A stretch of DNA of 64,000 nt. Source: Solirubrobacter sp963736505. GTDB lineage: Bacteria; Actinomycetota; Thermoleophilia; Solirubrobacterales; Solirubrobacteraceae. Both the position numbers and the translations under genes were made by a program. Within the stretch, counting starts at the first letter, position 1; the number at the start of each line of letters is the position of its first letter. The notes beneath the pieces are model-generated. The model saw nothing but the letters and a program-made list of their open reading frames with translations. It did not search any database and had not been told where the DNA came from. Positions 51,506 through 60,740 of this stretch are shown piece by piece. The stretch covers positions 806,001-870,000 of the forward strand of contig CAVTOZ010000001.1 of NCBI GenBank assembly GCA_963736505.1. Direction: 5' to 3'.

Positions 51506-53674
51506 TCACCCAGGGTCGACGCTTGTGCAGGTGGCGCACGTCCAGGTCGCGTGCGCCCACGACGCCGCGATGCCGTCGCCGGCGGACCAGCTGGACTTGC
51601 TCCATGACGACTTGCTCCATGACGACTTGCTCCAGGAGGACTTGCTCCAGGACGACTTCGTCCAGTCCGAGCGCGTCGGGTCGATGCCGGCCGCGACGAG
51701 CGCCTGCCCGACCGCGTGGTTCGGCACCAGGCCCTGGTTGGCGCTGACGCCTGCATCGGCGGGCAGCGCGCGGGCGACGTTCAACTCGCGCGCGCAGCGC
51801 GGGGCGGCGATCGTGTCGTTGATCAGGGTGACGGCGCCGTTGCGGGCCAGCGCGCGACCGCTGAACTGGACGCCGTCGTTCATCGTGATCGACGTGAGGG
51901 CGAGGATCGAGCCGGCGAAGTGCGTCGTCGTGCCGAGCGTGGCCGAGCTGCCGACCTGCCAGAACACGTTGCAGGCCTGGGCGCCGTTGACGAGGTTCAC
52001 GCGGCTCGCCGACGCGGTGATCAGCGTCGAGCCGGCCTGGAACACGAAGACCGCGTCGGGATCGCCGCCCGCGTCGAGCGTGACCGCGCCGGTCAGGCCG
52101 ATCGACGACCCGGACCGGTAGGAGCCGGGGCCGAACGTGTGCCCGCCGAGGTCCGCCGGCGCCGGCGCGGATGCCGTGCCCGCGGCGGCGGCGTCATAGG
52201 CGCTCGTGAGGTCGGACTTCGCGTGCTGGGCGGCCGCGGCGGTGACGTTGCCGGTCGTCAGGCCGGTGACCGCCGTGCCGGGGTAGAGCCCGAGATCGCC
52301 GTTGAGGTTCGAAGGACCGGTGTTGGTCACCGTCGAGCCCGCGAGCACGTCGTAGCTCTCGGCGGAGCCGAGGCTCACGGCGCCCGTGCGCGCGCTGGTG
52401 TTCGCCGTCAGGAGCGCCTTGACCTCGTCGGGGTTGAGGTCGGGGCGGGCCTGGAGCAGCAGCGCCGCGGCGCCGGCGACGACCGGGGCGGCCATCGACG
52501 TGCCGCCGATGCGCATGTACTGGCCGCCGACGACGCAGTCCGGGCACAGGCGCTGGAACGCGCTGCCCATGGCCATCGGCGCCACGATGTGCGCGCCGGG
52601 GGCGAGCAGCTCAGGCTTGGCGTAGCCGTCCTGGGTGATGCCGCGGCTCGAGAACGCGGCCGTGACGTCGTCGCCGGGGTCGGCGGTGCCGGCCTCGTCC
52701 GAGGCGCCCACGGTGATCGCGTACGGGTCGTTGCCCGGCGCGTAGTCGACCGCGCCGGCCGACTCGCCGAGGTTGCCCGCGGCGGCGACGACGACGATGC
52801 CGGAGTGCCAGGCGAACTCGACGGCGGCGTCGAGCGGGTCGTCGAGGTAGGAGCCGGGGGTGTCGGAGCTGACCGAGAGGTTGACGACGCGGATGTTGAG
52901 GTCGTCCTTGTGCTCCAGGACGAACTGCAGCGCCGTGATGACGTCGAGCACGGTGGAGTCGCCGGCGTCGTCGGCGGTCTTGACCGCGATCACGCTCGCG
53001 TCGGGCGCGATGCCGACGTAGGCGCCGCGCTCCGGGTCGCCGGCGGCGCGGTTGAAGGAGTTGCCGGCGAGGATGCCGGCGACGTGCGTGCCGTGGCCCA
53101 CGTCGTCACCCGGACGCGTGGCACCCGGGTGGGCGATCACGTTGGCCGCGATGCGCGAGCTGCCGTCGGCGTTCATGAAGTCCGGCATGTCGCCGCTGAT
53201 GCCGGAGTCGATGACCGCGACGCCGACGCCCTTGCCGGTGATCCCCGCGGCCCACAGCGCGTCCGCGCCGATCGACTTCGGGTACGTCGTGGCCAGGGTT
53301 CCGCCGTCGACGCCGGTCGTGTGCACGCGCGCGTTGAGCGTGACGTTGAGGACGTGCCGGTCACGCCGGAGCGCGGCCGCCTGACGGGCGGGGAGCCGGA
53401 GCGCGAAGCCGTTGATGGCCTCCAGGCGGGCGGTCACGCGGCCGTGGTGGGAGCGGACGAGCGCGCGGGCGGTGCGCTCGGACACGCCGTGCTGGAACTG
53501 CGCGATCGCGACGACCTTGCGGTTCGGCGTGCTCTTGGCGACCGACGCGAGGCGCGCGGTGGCCGTCGGGGGTGCCGCCTGGGCGGCCGACCAGTTCGCG
53601 GTCAGCGATACCGCGGTCGCGAGCAGGACCGCAATGGTCCGGCCGCGCCGGCGGCGCTTCGGGGAACTGGGCAA
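51506..53674 (-). CDS. Subtilase with inserted DUF3494 domain and KSSWS tail
   Basis: A 722-residue secreted S8 protease. The start is TTG 53674, nine bases after a GGAGGT site, giving the signal peptide RRRRGRTIAVLLATAV...AQA. An I9-like prodomain is at 50-110; the catalytic triad is Asp156 (AVIDSG), His196 (GHGTHVAG), Ser393 (GGTSMAAP). Residues 441-624 are a DUF3494 module between catalytic domain and tail; 673-697 are five KSSWS repeats, then a Cys/Trp C terminus (SWAHATWTCATC). The tail is common to actinobacterial subtilases; the insertion is not. Confidence 0.9.
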   Translation of the reverse strand: MPSSPKRRRRGRTIAVLLATAVSLTANWSAAQAAPPTATARLASVAKSTPNRKVVAIAQFQHGVSERTARALVRSHHGRVTARLEAINGFALRLPARQAAALRRDRHVLNVTLNARVHTTGVDGGTLATTYPKSIGADALWAAGITGKGVGVAVIDSGISGDMPDFMNADGSSRIAANVIAHPGATRPGDDVGHGTHVAGILAGNSFNRAAGDPERGAYVGIAPDASVIAVKTADDAGDSTVLDVITALQFVLEHKDDLNIRVVNLSVSSDTPGSYLDDPLDAAVEFAWHSGIVVVAAAGNLGESAGAVDYAPGNDPYAITVGASDEAGTADPGDDVTAAFSSRGITQDGYAKPELLAPGAHIVAPMAMGSAFQRLCPDCVVGGQYMRIGGTSMAAPVVAGAAALLLQARPDLNPDEVKALLTANTSARTGAVSLGSAESYDVLAGSTVTNTGPSNLNGDLGLYPGTAVTGLTTGNVTAAAAQHAKSDLTSAYDAAAAGTASAPAPADLGGHTFGPGSYRSGSSIGLTGAVTLDAGGDPDAVFVFQAGSTLITASASRVNLVNGAQACNVFWQVGSSATLGTTTHFAGSILALTSITMNDGVQFSGRALARNGAVTLINDTIAAPRCARELNVARALPADAGVSANQGLVPNHAVGQALVAAGIDPTRSDWTKSSWSKSSWSKSSWSKSSWSKSSWSAGDGIAASWAHATWTCATCTSVDPG
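51594..51668 (-). repeat. Five 15-bp tandem repeats encoding KSSWS units
   Basis: Units start at 51594, 51609, 51624, 51639 and 51654. The first two are identical; later ones differ by one to a few bases. They are contiguous without spacers, so this is a coding minisatellite and not a CRISPR array. Confidence 0.85.
51803..52354 (-). repeat. DUF3494 module duplicated from or to the 47330-48469 gene
   Basis: The nucleotide sequence tracks that of the separate DUF3494 gene through long, almost identical stretches (for example GCGTGACGGCGCCGTTGCGC versus the matching GGGTGACGGCGCCGTTGCGG), and in protein NTGPS.(L/I)NGDLG, (N/S)LVNGAQ or SLINGAQ, and GRALARNGAVTLINDTI are shared. It ends abruptly on both sides in the subtilase. 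Confidence 0.75.
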
Positions 53675-53778
53675 TTTCAGGGCACCTCCGTGCACCTCAT
53701 CAACAAAGTTGCAAATCGCAACCTGTGCTCTTGCCATCGGCAGACGGGGGTCCGGCCATGAGCCGTGGACGCATTTCG

Positions 53779-55442
53779 CTAGTTCGGCGCGTGTACGCCC
53801 GGGCCTCCGTTGTCGCGGTTGCGCCCGAACACCTGCGGTTGCACGTCGCCGCGATCGGGCGTGTCGACCGAGCCGACGAGCTGGCAGATCCCGCCCGGGA
53901 ACGGCGTGGCGGACGCGTTCCCTCCGTACGGGTCCGTCCACCACAGCCTCGGGCCGGACGTGTTGGCGATCGTCGTGCCCGACAGGTACGTGTCGCGGTG
54001 CGTGCCGTTGAACGGCGACTGGACATCGTCGAACGCGAACACCCGGTGCAGCCGCCGCCGGCGGCGCGGTCGCCGGACGGCTCGACCTCGCCGCACAGGT
54101 CGATCGTGCGGCGGATGCCGGTCCCGCTCGCGTAGCGGCTCGGGTTGAAGACGCCGAAGCCGGTGGCGTAGCTCGCGAGCGTGCGGCCGTCCGCCGTCGT
54201 CAGCGCGCTCCTGGCCCGCCACAGCTCGTACGCCGCCCAGACCGAGGTCGTGCGGCCCGCCGGCACGAGGAAGTCGGACTCCATGCAGGCGCGGTCGGGG
54301 ATCAGCCGCGCGCCGTCCCCGGCGGGGTACGCGCTCGGCGTGGTCGCGACGGTCGTCGCGGGGTCGCAGCCGCGCGTGTAGGCGCCGGGGGCGCCGAAGC
54401 GGCCGACGATGTTGGAGATGATCTCGGTGCCGTCCGTGCAGCGCGAGGCGTACAGCAGCTCGTGCACGTTGTTCGACAGCGCGTCCGCCGAGTGCGAGCC
54501 CTGGTGGACGCGCACGAGGTAGTCGCAGGTGACGCCATGCGCGCCGGCGGCGGTCGTCAGCGGCACGTCGTTGGCGTAGTCGATCTTGTAGCCGACGTGG
54601 TCCTCGCTGCGCTTGGCGGCGCCCGGGTAGTCCTCGAGCGCCTCCGTCGCGGCGCCGAACGGGATCCCCGCGTAGGCCTCCTCGCCGGGCGCGGCGAAGT
54701 GCGCCGCGACCCAGTCGTAGATGTCCGAGCCGCGCGGGTCGCGGCCGTGCTCGTGGCCGAACGTGCACTCCTTGCCGGTCGCGGGATCGGTCACGACCGC
54801 CGGATGCCAGGTCGGGTAGAGCTTGCCGCCGGGCCCGATCACCGAGTACCGCTCGTGCAGCGAGCGCGGGCAGGTGTCCTGGGCCGTCGGCTGCCAGTTG
54901 CGCTGCGCGAACGCGACCGAGGGCGGCGCGGGCGGGAGCCCGCCGGCGGCGGGGGCCGCGGGCGCCGGCACGACGAGCGGCGCCGCGGGAGCCGGCTTCG
55001 CCGCCGCGACGAGGATCACGATCCGCCCGGCGAGCCGCCGCCCGCTCGCGAGCCGGACGCGGAACTCCAGCACCTCGCGGCCGCTGAACCCGGCCTTCGG
55101 CCGGTAGCGGACGGTCCCGCGGCGCGCATCGAACGAGGCGAGGCGGCCGGACTTGGGGCGCACGGCGAGCGAGCGGCGAGCACCCACCCGCGCCCCGCGA
55201 ATCAGCACCGCACGCCTGCCGCCGCGCCGGACCGAGCAGTCGAGCCGGAGCACCACCGACCCGCCGGCGGGCACGGTCACGGTCGCGGCGAGACAGCGCG
55301 TGGCCGCGGCGGCCGACCGCGCAGGGGCGGCCGGCGACGCGCCGGAGGCGGCCGCCGGCGACGGCGTCTCGGCGGTCGCCGCCCCGGCGGTCATCGCCGC
55401 GGCCGCGAGTGCGGCCGCGGCGGTGAGCGTGGCGCGGGTCAC
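53779..55442 (-). pseudogene. Secreted protein of unknown family with apparent frameshift
   Basis: From GTG 55442 the frame reads a signal peptide, a beta region, a Pro/Ala linker and a Cys-bearing domain (TCPRSLHERYSVIGPGGKLY, SHSADALSNNVHELLYA, SRCTDGTEIISNIVGRFG). Near 54045 it turns into Arg/Ser/Thr-rich nonsense, while the +1/-1 frame takes over with VFAFDDVQSPFNGTHRDTYL and ICQLVGSVDTPDRGD, ending at 53779. A one-base change around 54040-54060 would rejoin them. It is either a pseudogene or a sequencing error. It overlaps the FG-GAP gene stop by four bases. Confidence 0.65.
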
Positions 55443-58399
55443 CGGTGGGCGCCGCGGATCGTGATCTTCAACGTGCGCTTCACGGTGCCGGCATGGCCGT
55501 CGGCGGTGACCGTCAAGGCGGCCGTCGCGTGCAGCGTGCGGTGGCGCAGGCGCGCCGGCAGCTTCACCCGCACCGTCTTCGCCGCGTCGAACCGGACGCT
55601 GCCGATCGTCCTGCCCGCGTAGCGCAGGGCGACCGTGCCGCGGCAGCGCGCCGCGACGCCCGGGCAGCGGACCGCGAAGGCGACGCGGCCGCGGCCGTCG
55701 ACGCGCAACGTCCGCCTGGCCAGCGTGGGGATCGCGGTGTTGCGCGGCGCCGCCGGCGCGGCGAGCGGGGCGGGCGACACCGGCGCGATCGCCGCCGGCG
55801 GCTCGGGCTCGGCGGCCCGTGCCGGCCCGGGCAGGAGCGCGACCGCGACCTCGCCGGCCTCCGAGCGGCCGAGCCGGAACGCGAAGTCCGACCCGAACGC
55901 GACGTCACTCGCGCCGTTGCCGTCCACGTCGCCCACCGACGCGACCGCGCGCCCGAAGCGCTCGCCTCCGGTCTGGCCGTCGATCCGCACGCCGCGCGCG
56001 CCGAGCCCGTCGAGCGCGATCGTGCGCGTGGTGTCGGCCGGGTTGACCGGGACGAGGCCGGCGTCCGCCGAGAGCACGGACGGATCCGCGACGCCGTACA
56101 CGATCCAGCCCGCGCCCGCCGCGCCGGCGCCGTACGCGCCCACCGCGAGGTCGTCGCGGCCGTCGCCGTCGGCGTCGCCGATCCCGGCGACGCCGAAGCC
56201 GGCCGAGCTGCCGGTCGCGCCGCGGATCCGGTACCCGCCGGCGCCCAGCGAGGCCGAGTCGAGCAGCGTTCCGGCGCGCCGCGCGCGCGACCCGAACACG
56301 ACATAGGCGGCGTCCGAGCTCGCCGACGCGGTGCTGTCCGCGCCGATCGCGAGGTCGCCGACGCCGTCGCCGTTCACGTCGCCCGCGCCGTCGATCGCGA
56401 TGCCGAGCCGGTGGCCGGCGAACGCGCCGCCGACGGCGAACAGGTACGACGCCGGGTTCGCGAGATCGACCCGCCCGCGGGTCGTGCCGCTGACCGCGAA
56501 CGCGGCGCCGGAGGCGGAGCTGCGACCGAACGCGGTGGCGGTGTAGGTGCCGATCCCGATGTCGCCGACGCCGTCGCCGTCGACGTCGCCGATCCCGTCG
56601 AGCCCGATCATCTGCCCGAACGGCGCCGCGCTCGAGCCCGGCGACGCGCCGTCGATCCGGGCCAGCGCCGCGCCGGGCCGGCTGAGGTCGACCTGCGCCG
56701 TGCCGGCCTGGCCGCGCACGATCCAGACGATCCCGTTGTTGGTGCGGGCGGGCGTCGCGTCGGTCGCGTCGCCGACGTTGGCCATCACCGCGAGCTCCTC
56801 GCGGCCGTCGCCGTCGAGGTCGCCGACGCCCGTGACCGCGTAGCCGAGGTGGTCGTACTCCGGCGCGTCGATCCCCACGATCGTGAAGCCGCGCGGCCCG
56901 AGCGCGCCGAGGTCGAGCGTCGGCTCGTCGCGCAGCGCGGGCGAGCCGAAGACCACGTACGCGCGTCCCCGCGCCGCCGCGATGCCGGACGGGCGGCCCG
57001 GGTACTCGTACGCCCACGCGCCGACGAGCACGTCGTCGACGCCGTCGCCGTCGACGTCGGCGCAACCCACGCCGGTGCCCGCGAACGCGCCCTCGGCGGA
57101 GCCTTCGAGCCGGATCGACCGCCCCAGCCCGGCGAGGTCGTCGCCGCCGAACGCGGGCCCGCCGAACGTCACGTAGGCGGCGCCCTCCCAGGAGTTCGAC
57201 GCCGGCAGACGGCTCCACTGCGACGCGCCGCTGATGACGTCGTCGTAGCCGTCGCCGTCGACGTCGCACGGGCCGCTCGCGAACGCGCCGCCCGCGCCGT
57301 CGCCGCCGTCGCCCTGCAGGCGCGCGAGCGGGAGCGGGAGCGCCGGATCGAGCGCCGTGTCGGCGCCGGTCCCGCGCCCGCGGCCTTCGAGCCGCGCGAC
57401 GACCCGCCCCGCGGCGTCGGTCGCGATGCTCAGCGCCGCGCGGCGGTAGCCGGCCGCGTCCGGCGCGAACGCGACCGCCACCGTGCACGTCCGCCCCGCC
57501 GCGAGCGTCGTGCCGGAGCAGCCGTCCGCGGACGTCGCGAACGCGCCGGCGCCGGCGCCGGTGAGCGTGACGGCCCCGACCGCCGGCGGGCCGGCGCCCG
57601 TGTTCGTGAGCGTGAAGGCCTGCGGCGCCGACAGCGCCCCCGGCGCGGCGTCGGCGAACCGGCGCGTGACGGGCGCCAGCGACGTCGCCGGCTGGCGCGC
57701 GTCGCCCGACAGGCTCACCAGCGCAGGCCCGTAGCCCGCGATCGCGAGCGTCGCCGCTTTCGGGCCGGGCGCCGTCGGCGCGAACGCGATCGTGACCGTG
57801 CACGTCGCCGCCGGCGCCAGCGTGGCGGCGCTGCACGAGTCCTGCGTCTTGGCGAACTGGTTCGCGTTGGTCCCGGCCGGCGTCACGTTGCCGAGCGTGT
57901 ATGGGGCCGTGTCGCGGTTGGCGATCGTGATCGTCCTGCCCGCGCCCGCACCCGCGCCGACGCGACCGGAGAACGCCGGCGCGGTCTCGGACGCGGCGAG
58001 GTCGCGCCCGCTGCCGGTGATCGCCGCGCTCGTCAGCGCCGGGCCGTCGGTCGCGATCGCGAGCGTCGTCGCGCGCGCTCCCGTCACGGCCGGCGAGAAC
58101 GCGACCGTCACCGTGCACGTCCGGCCCTGCGCGAGCACCGTGCCGGCGGCACAGGTGGCCGCCGTCGTCGCGAACTGCCCGGCGTCGGCGCCGGTGAGCC
58201 CCACGGACTGGACCGTCAGCGGGTCCGAGCCGGTGCTGGTGAGCGTGTACGTGCGGGCGCTGCCCGGGCCCGCGCCGATCTGGCGATCGCCCGCGGAGAA
58301 GGCGGCCGCGGGCGTGAGCGTGGCGGTGACGGCGGCCTTCGCGGGCGCCGGAGCGGCGGCCGCGAAGGCGACGATGGCGAACGGCAGGAGTCGGCGCAG
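55439..58399 (-). CDS. Giant secreted FG-GAP/HYDIN-like repeat protein
   Basis: An approximately 986-residue protein. Signal peptide LRRLLPFAIVAFAAAAPAPAKA is encoded from a CTG codon at 58399; a TGA four codons upstream blocks longer starts, and the next ordinary start is GTG 58204. Then come three anchor-type beta domains (each with NQFAKTQDSCS or similar and a CTVT strand), about seven FG-GAP/VCBS repeats (DVDGDGYDDVISGA and similar) and a C-terminal beta domain. FG-GAP propellers bind ligands or calcium on the surface. Its stop overlaps the downstream start. Confidence 0.85.
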   Translation of the reverse strand: MRRLLPFAIVAFAAAAPAPAKAAVTATLTPAAAFSAGDRQIGAGPGSARTYTLTSTGSDPLTVQSVGLTGADAGQFATTAATCAAGTVLAQGRTCTVTVAFSPAVTGARATTLAIATDGPALTSAAITGSGRDLAASETAPAFSGRVGAGAGAGRTITIANRDTAPYTLGNVTPAGTNANQFAKTQDSCSAATLAPAATCTVTIAFAPTAPGPKAATLAIAGYGPALVSLSGDARQPATSLAPVTRRFADAAPGALSAPQAFTLTNTGAGPPAVGAVTLTGAGAGAFATSADGCSGTTLAAGRTCTVAVAFAPDAAGYRRAALSIATDAAGRVVARLEGRGRGTGADTALDPALPLPLARLQGDGGDGAGGAFASGPCDVDGDGYDDVISGASQWSRLPASNSWEGAAYVTFGGPAFGGDDLAGLGRSIRLEGSAEGAFAGTGVGCADVDGDGVDDVLVGAWAYEYPGRPSGIAAARGRAYVVFGSPALRDEPTLDLGALGPRGFTIVGIDAPEYDHLGYAVTGVGDLDGDGREELAVMANVGDATDATPARTNNGIVWIVRGQAGTAQVDLSRPGAALARIDGASPGSSAAPFGQMIGLDGIGDVDGDGVGDIGIGTYTATAFGRSSASGAAFAVSGTTRGRVDLANPASYLFAVGGAFAGHRLGIAIDGAGDVNGDGVGDLAIGADSTASASSDAAYVVFGSRARRAGTLLDSASLGAGGYRIRGATGSSAGFGVAGIGDADGDGRDDLAVGAYGAGAAGAGWIVYGVADPSVLSADAGLVPVNPADTTRTIALDGLGARGVRIDGQTGGERFGRAVASVGDVDGNGASDVAFGSDFAFRLGRSEAGEVAVALLPGPARAAEPEPPAAIAPVSPAPLAAPAAPRNTAIPTLARRTLRVDGRGRVAFAVRCPGVAARCRGTVALRYAGRTIGSVRFDAAKTVRVKLPARLRHRTLHATAALTVTADGHAGTVKRTLKITIRGAHR

Positions 58400-58463
58400 G
58401 GTCGTTTGTCAAGGTACCCTAACGCAGAAGGTGAATACCGCCGACTGCGATCATCGCGACACC

Positions 58464-58982
58464 GTGTCGACTCGCGTGCCGAGCGCCGAGGCACATCGCC
58501 GGATCGTCGCGGCGGCCGGCCGCCTGCTCGAGGATCGGCGCTTCCGCGAGCTGACCGTCGAATCGGTGATGGCCGAGGCCGGGCTCGCGCGGACCGTCTT
58601 CTACCGCCACTTCGACTCGCTCGCCGACGTCGTCGTCTGCCTGCTCGACGAGGAGGTCGAGGCGTCGGTCCAGACGGCCCCGGACGGGCTGCACGCGATG
58701 CTCGCCCGCAGCGTCGACCTGTACGCGCGTCACGGCCACCTGCTCGCCGCGGTGGAGGAGGCCTCGCACCACGACGCCGGGGTCGAGCGCGTGTACCGCG
58801 ACGCGTTCGAGGCCTCGGTCCAGGCCACCGTCGCGCTGGTCGGCGACCGCTCGACCGCGCGCGCGCTGATGCACCTCAACGCCGGCTACCTGACCGACGC
58901 GCTCGCCCGCGACCCGCACGGCGACCGCGAGGAGGCGCTGCGCACGCTGTGGGCGATCTGGTCGCGGGTGCTGTCCACCTGA
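58464..58982 (+). CDS. TetR-family regulator
   Basis: A 172-residue regulator: the HTH runs over RRIVAAAGRLLEDRRFRELT and VMAEAGLARTVFYRHFDSLA, a textbook TetR DNA-binding domain. The rest is a helical ligand domain (short for the family). GTG 58464 is chosen; GTG 58431 is in frame. It lies divergent from the FG-GAP gene, with a GGTACC palindrome (58413-58418) between them, and 80 bases before the ABC transporter genes. It may regulate either. Confidence 0.9.
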   Translation: MSTRVPSAEAHRRIVAAAGRLLEDRRFRELTVESVMAEAGLARTVFYRHFDSLADVVVCLLDEEVEASVQTAPDGLHAMLARSVDLYARHGHLLAAVEEASHHDAGVERVYRDAFEASVQATVALVGDRSTARALMHLNAGYLTDALARDPHGDREEALRTLWAIWSRVLST

Positions 58983-59061
58983 GGTCGTACGCGGACGCGC
59001 TGCGAAGATCAGCCCCGCGGGCGTTGTGCGCGACGGAGCGTCGCTCGTAGCTTGGCGAGCG

Positions 59062-59967
59062 ATGATCCAAGCCACCGGCCTGACCAAGCGCTACGGCGCG
59101 AAGACCGCCGTCGACGGGCTCTCGTTCAGCGTCCGCCCCGGCGTCGTCACCGGGTTCCTCGGCCCGAACGGCGCCGGGAAGTCGACCACGATGCGCCTGA
59201 TCCTCGGGCTCGACGCGCCGTCGGCGGGCGACGTGACCGTCAACGGCCGCCACTACCGCGACCTCGCCGCCCCGCTGCACGAGGTCGGCGCGCTGCTGGA
59301 GGCGCGCGCGATCCACACCGGCCGCTCGGCCGCCAACCACCTGCTCGCGCTCGCGCAGACGCACGGCATCCCGCGCACCCGAGTCGACGAGGTGATCGAC
59401 CTCGTCGGCCTGCGCCCGGTCGCGCGCAAGCGCGCCGGGACGTTCTCGCTCGGCATGGGCCAGCGGCTCGGGATCGCGTCGGCGCTGCTCGGCGACCCGG
59501 CCACGATCGTGCTCGACGAGCCGGTCAACGGGCTCGACCCCGAGGGCATCCGCTGGGTCCGCGAGCTGCTGCGCGGGCTCGCCGCCGAAGGCCGCACGGT
59601 GTTCGTCTCCTCGCACCTGATGAGCGAGATGGCGCTGACCGCCGACCACCTGATCGTCGTCGGCCGCGGCCGGCTGATCGCCGACATGCCGATGCAGGAG
59701 TTCATCGAGCAGGCGTCGCCCTCACTCGTGCGCGTGCGCTCGCCGCACGCGGCGCAGCTGCGCGAGCTGCTGCTGGGCGACGGCGTGACGGTCCGCAGCG
59801 ATGGGCCGGGCGTGCTCGAGGTCGGCGGCTTGGCGACCGACGCGATCGGCGAGCGCGCCGCCGCCGAAGGGCTGACCCTGCACGAGCTGTCCACCCACCA
59901 GGCTTCGCTGGAGGCCGCCTTCATGGAGATGACCCGCGACGCGCTCGAGTACGAGGCCGCGTCATGA
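59062..59967 (+). CDS. ABC transporter ATP-binding protein
   Basis: A 301-residue ATPase: Walker A GFLGPNGAGKSTTMR, signature FSLGMGQRLGIASALLG, Walker B ATIVLDEPVNGLDPEGI, H-loop VFVSSHLMSEM. The type matches bacitracin/lantibiotic-like or NatA exporters. ATG 59062 is preferred to the upstream GTG at 59026. The stop overlaps the permease start (ATGA). With the two-component genes downstream it resembles an antimicrobial-peptide sensing and detoxification module. Confidence 0.92.
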   Translation: MIQATGLTKRYGAKTAVDGLSFSVRPGVVTGFLGPNGAGKSTTMRLILGLDAPSAGDVTVNGRHYRDLAAPLHEVGALLEARAIHTGRSAANHLLALAQTHGIPRTRVDEVIDLVGLRPVARKRAGTFSLGMGQRLGIASALLGDPATIVLDEPVNGLDPEGIRWVRELLRGLAAEGRTVFVSSHLMSEMALTADHLIVVGRGRLIADMPMQEFIEQASPSLVRVRSPHAAQLRELLLGDGVTVRSDGPGVLEVGGLATDAIGERAAAEGLTLHELSTHQASLEAAFMEMTRDALEYEAAS

Positions 59968-60740
59968 GCGAGGTGACCCAACCCCGCGTGGTCCTGTCGG
60001 AGTGGACGAAGCTGCGCTCGCTGCGCTCCAGCCGCGTGACGCTGGTCGTCGCCGTCGGGCTCGTCGTGAGCCTCGGCCTGCTGATCCCGCTCGTGAACGT
60101 GTCCGACTGGCGGCCGGGCACGCCGACCGCCGGCTACGACTCGGTCGCCCGCAGCCTCGGCGGGATCTACCTCGCGCAGCTCGCGTTCGGCGTGCTCGGC
60201 GTGATGCTCGTGACCGGCGAGTACTCGACCGGGATGATCCGCGCGACGTTCGGCGCCGTCCCGCGCCGCCTGCCGGTGCTGTGGGGCAAGCTGGTCGTCT
60301 TCCTCGGCGTCACCGTCGTGCTCGGGACGCTCTCGTGCGTGGTCGCCTTCCTCGGCGGCCAGGCGATCTTCGCGAGCAAGCACGTCGACGCGTCCTTCGG
60401 CGACCCGCACGTCGCGCGCGCCGTGCTCGGCGCGGGGCTGTTCCTCGCCGCGATCGGCGTGCTCGGCGTCGCGCTCGGCGCGCTGCTGCGCAACACGGCG
60501 GCGGCGATCGCGACGCTGACCGGGCTGCTGTTCGTGCTGCCGGTGATCGTCAGCGTGCTGCCGCGTACGTGGTCGGACGCGGTCGGCAGGTACCTTCCGG
60601 GCGAAGCGGGCACCTCGATCATCCAGATCCACCACGACCCGGCGCAGCTCGCCCCGTGGACCGGCCTCGGCGTGCTGTGTGCCTACGCTGCGGTCGTGAC
60701 CGCGGCGGCCGCGGTCATGCTGATCCGACGCGACGTGTGA
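59964..60740 (+). CDS. ABC transporter permease (ABC-2 type)
   Basis: A 258-residue membrane protein with about six helices of the ABC-2/NatB group: LSEWTKLRSLRSSRVTL opening, VTGEYSTGMIRATFGAVPRR cytosolic loop (the EYSTGMIR motif is characteristic) and a hydrophobic C terminus. It forms the channel of the ATPase encoded upstream. The stop overlaps the histidine kinase GTG start (GTGTGA). Confidence 0.9.
   Translation: MSEVTQPRVVLSEWTKLRSLRSSRVTLVVAVGLVVSLGLLIPLVNVSDWRPGTPTAGYDSVARSLGGIYLAQLAFGVLGVMLVTGEYSTGMIRATFGAVPRRLPVLWGKLVVFLGVTVVLGTLSCVVAFLGGQAIFASKHVDASFGDPHVARAVLGAGLFLAAIGVLGVALGALLRNTAAAIATLTGLLFVLPVIVSVLPRTWSDAVGRYLPGEAGTSIIQIHHDPAQLAPWTGLGVLCAYAAVVTAAAAVMLIRRDV

Noticed and set aside
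51594..51668. Short repeats resembling a CRISPR array
   Set aside because: Units are contiguous without spacers and encode KSSWS in frame within a protease.
58407..58412. TTGACA on the minus strand as a -35 box
   Set aside because: It sits directly at the start of the FG-GAP reading frame with no -10 box at correct spacing downstream and before the start.
55445..59050. A 1201-codon plus-strand open frame
   Set aside because: Antisense to the FG-GAP gene, composition is Arg/Ala/Asp-rich, and it runs out of frame through the TetR gene; real signatures are all on the minus strand.
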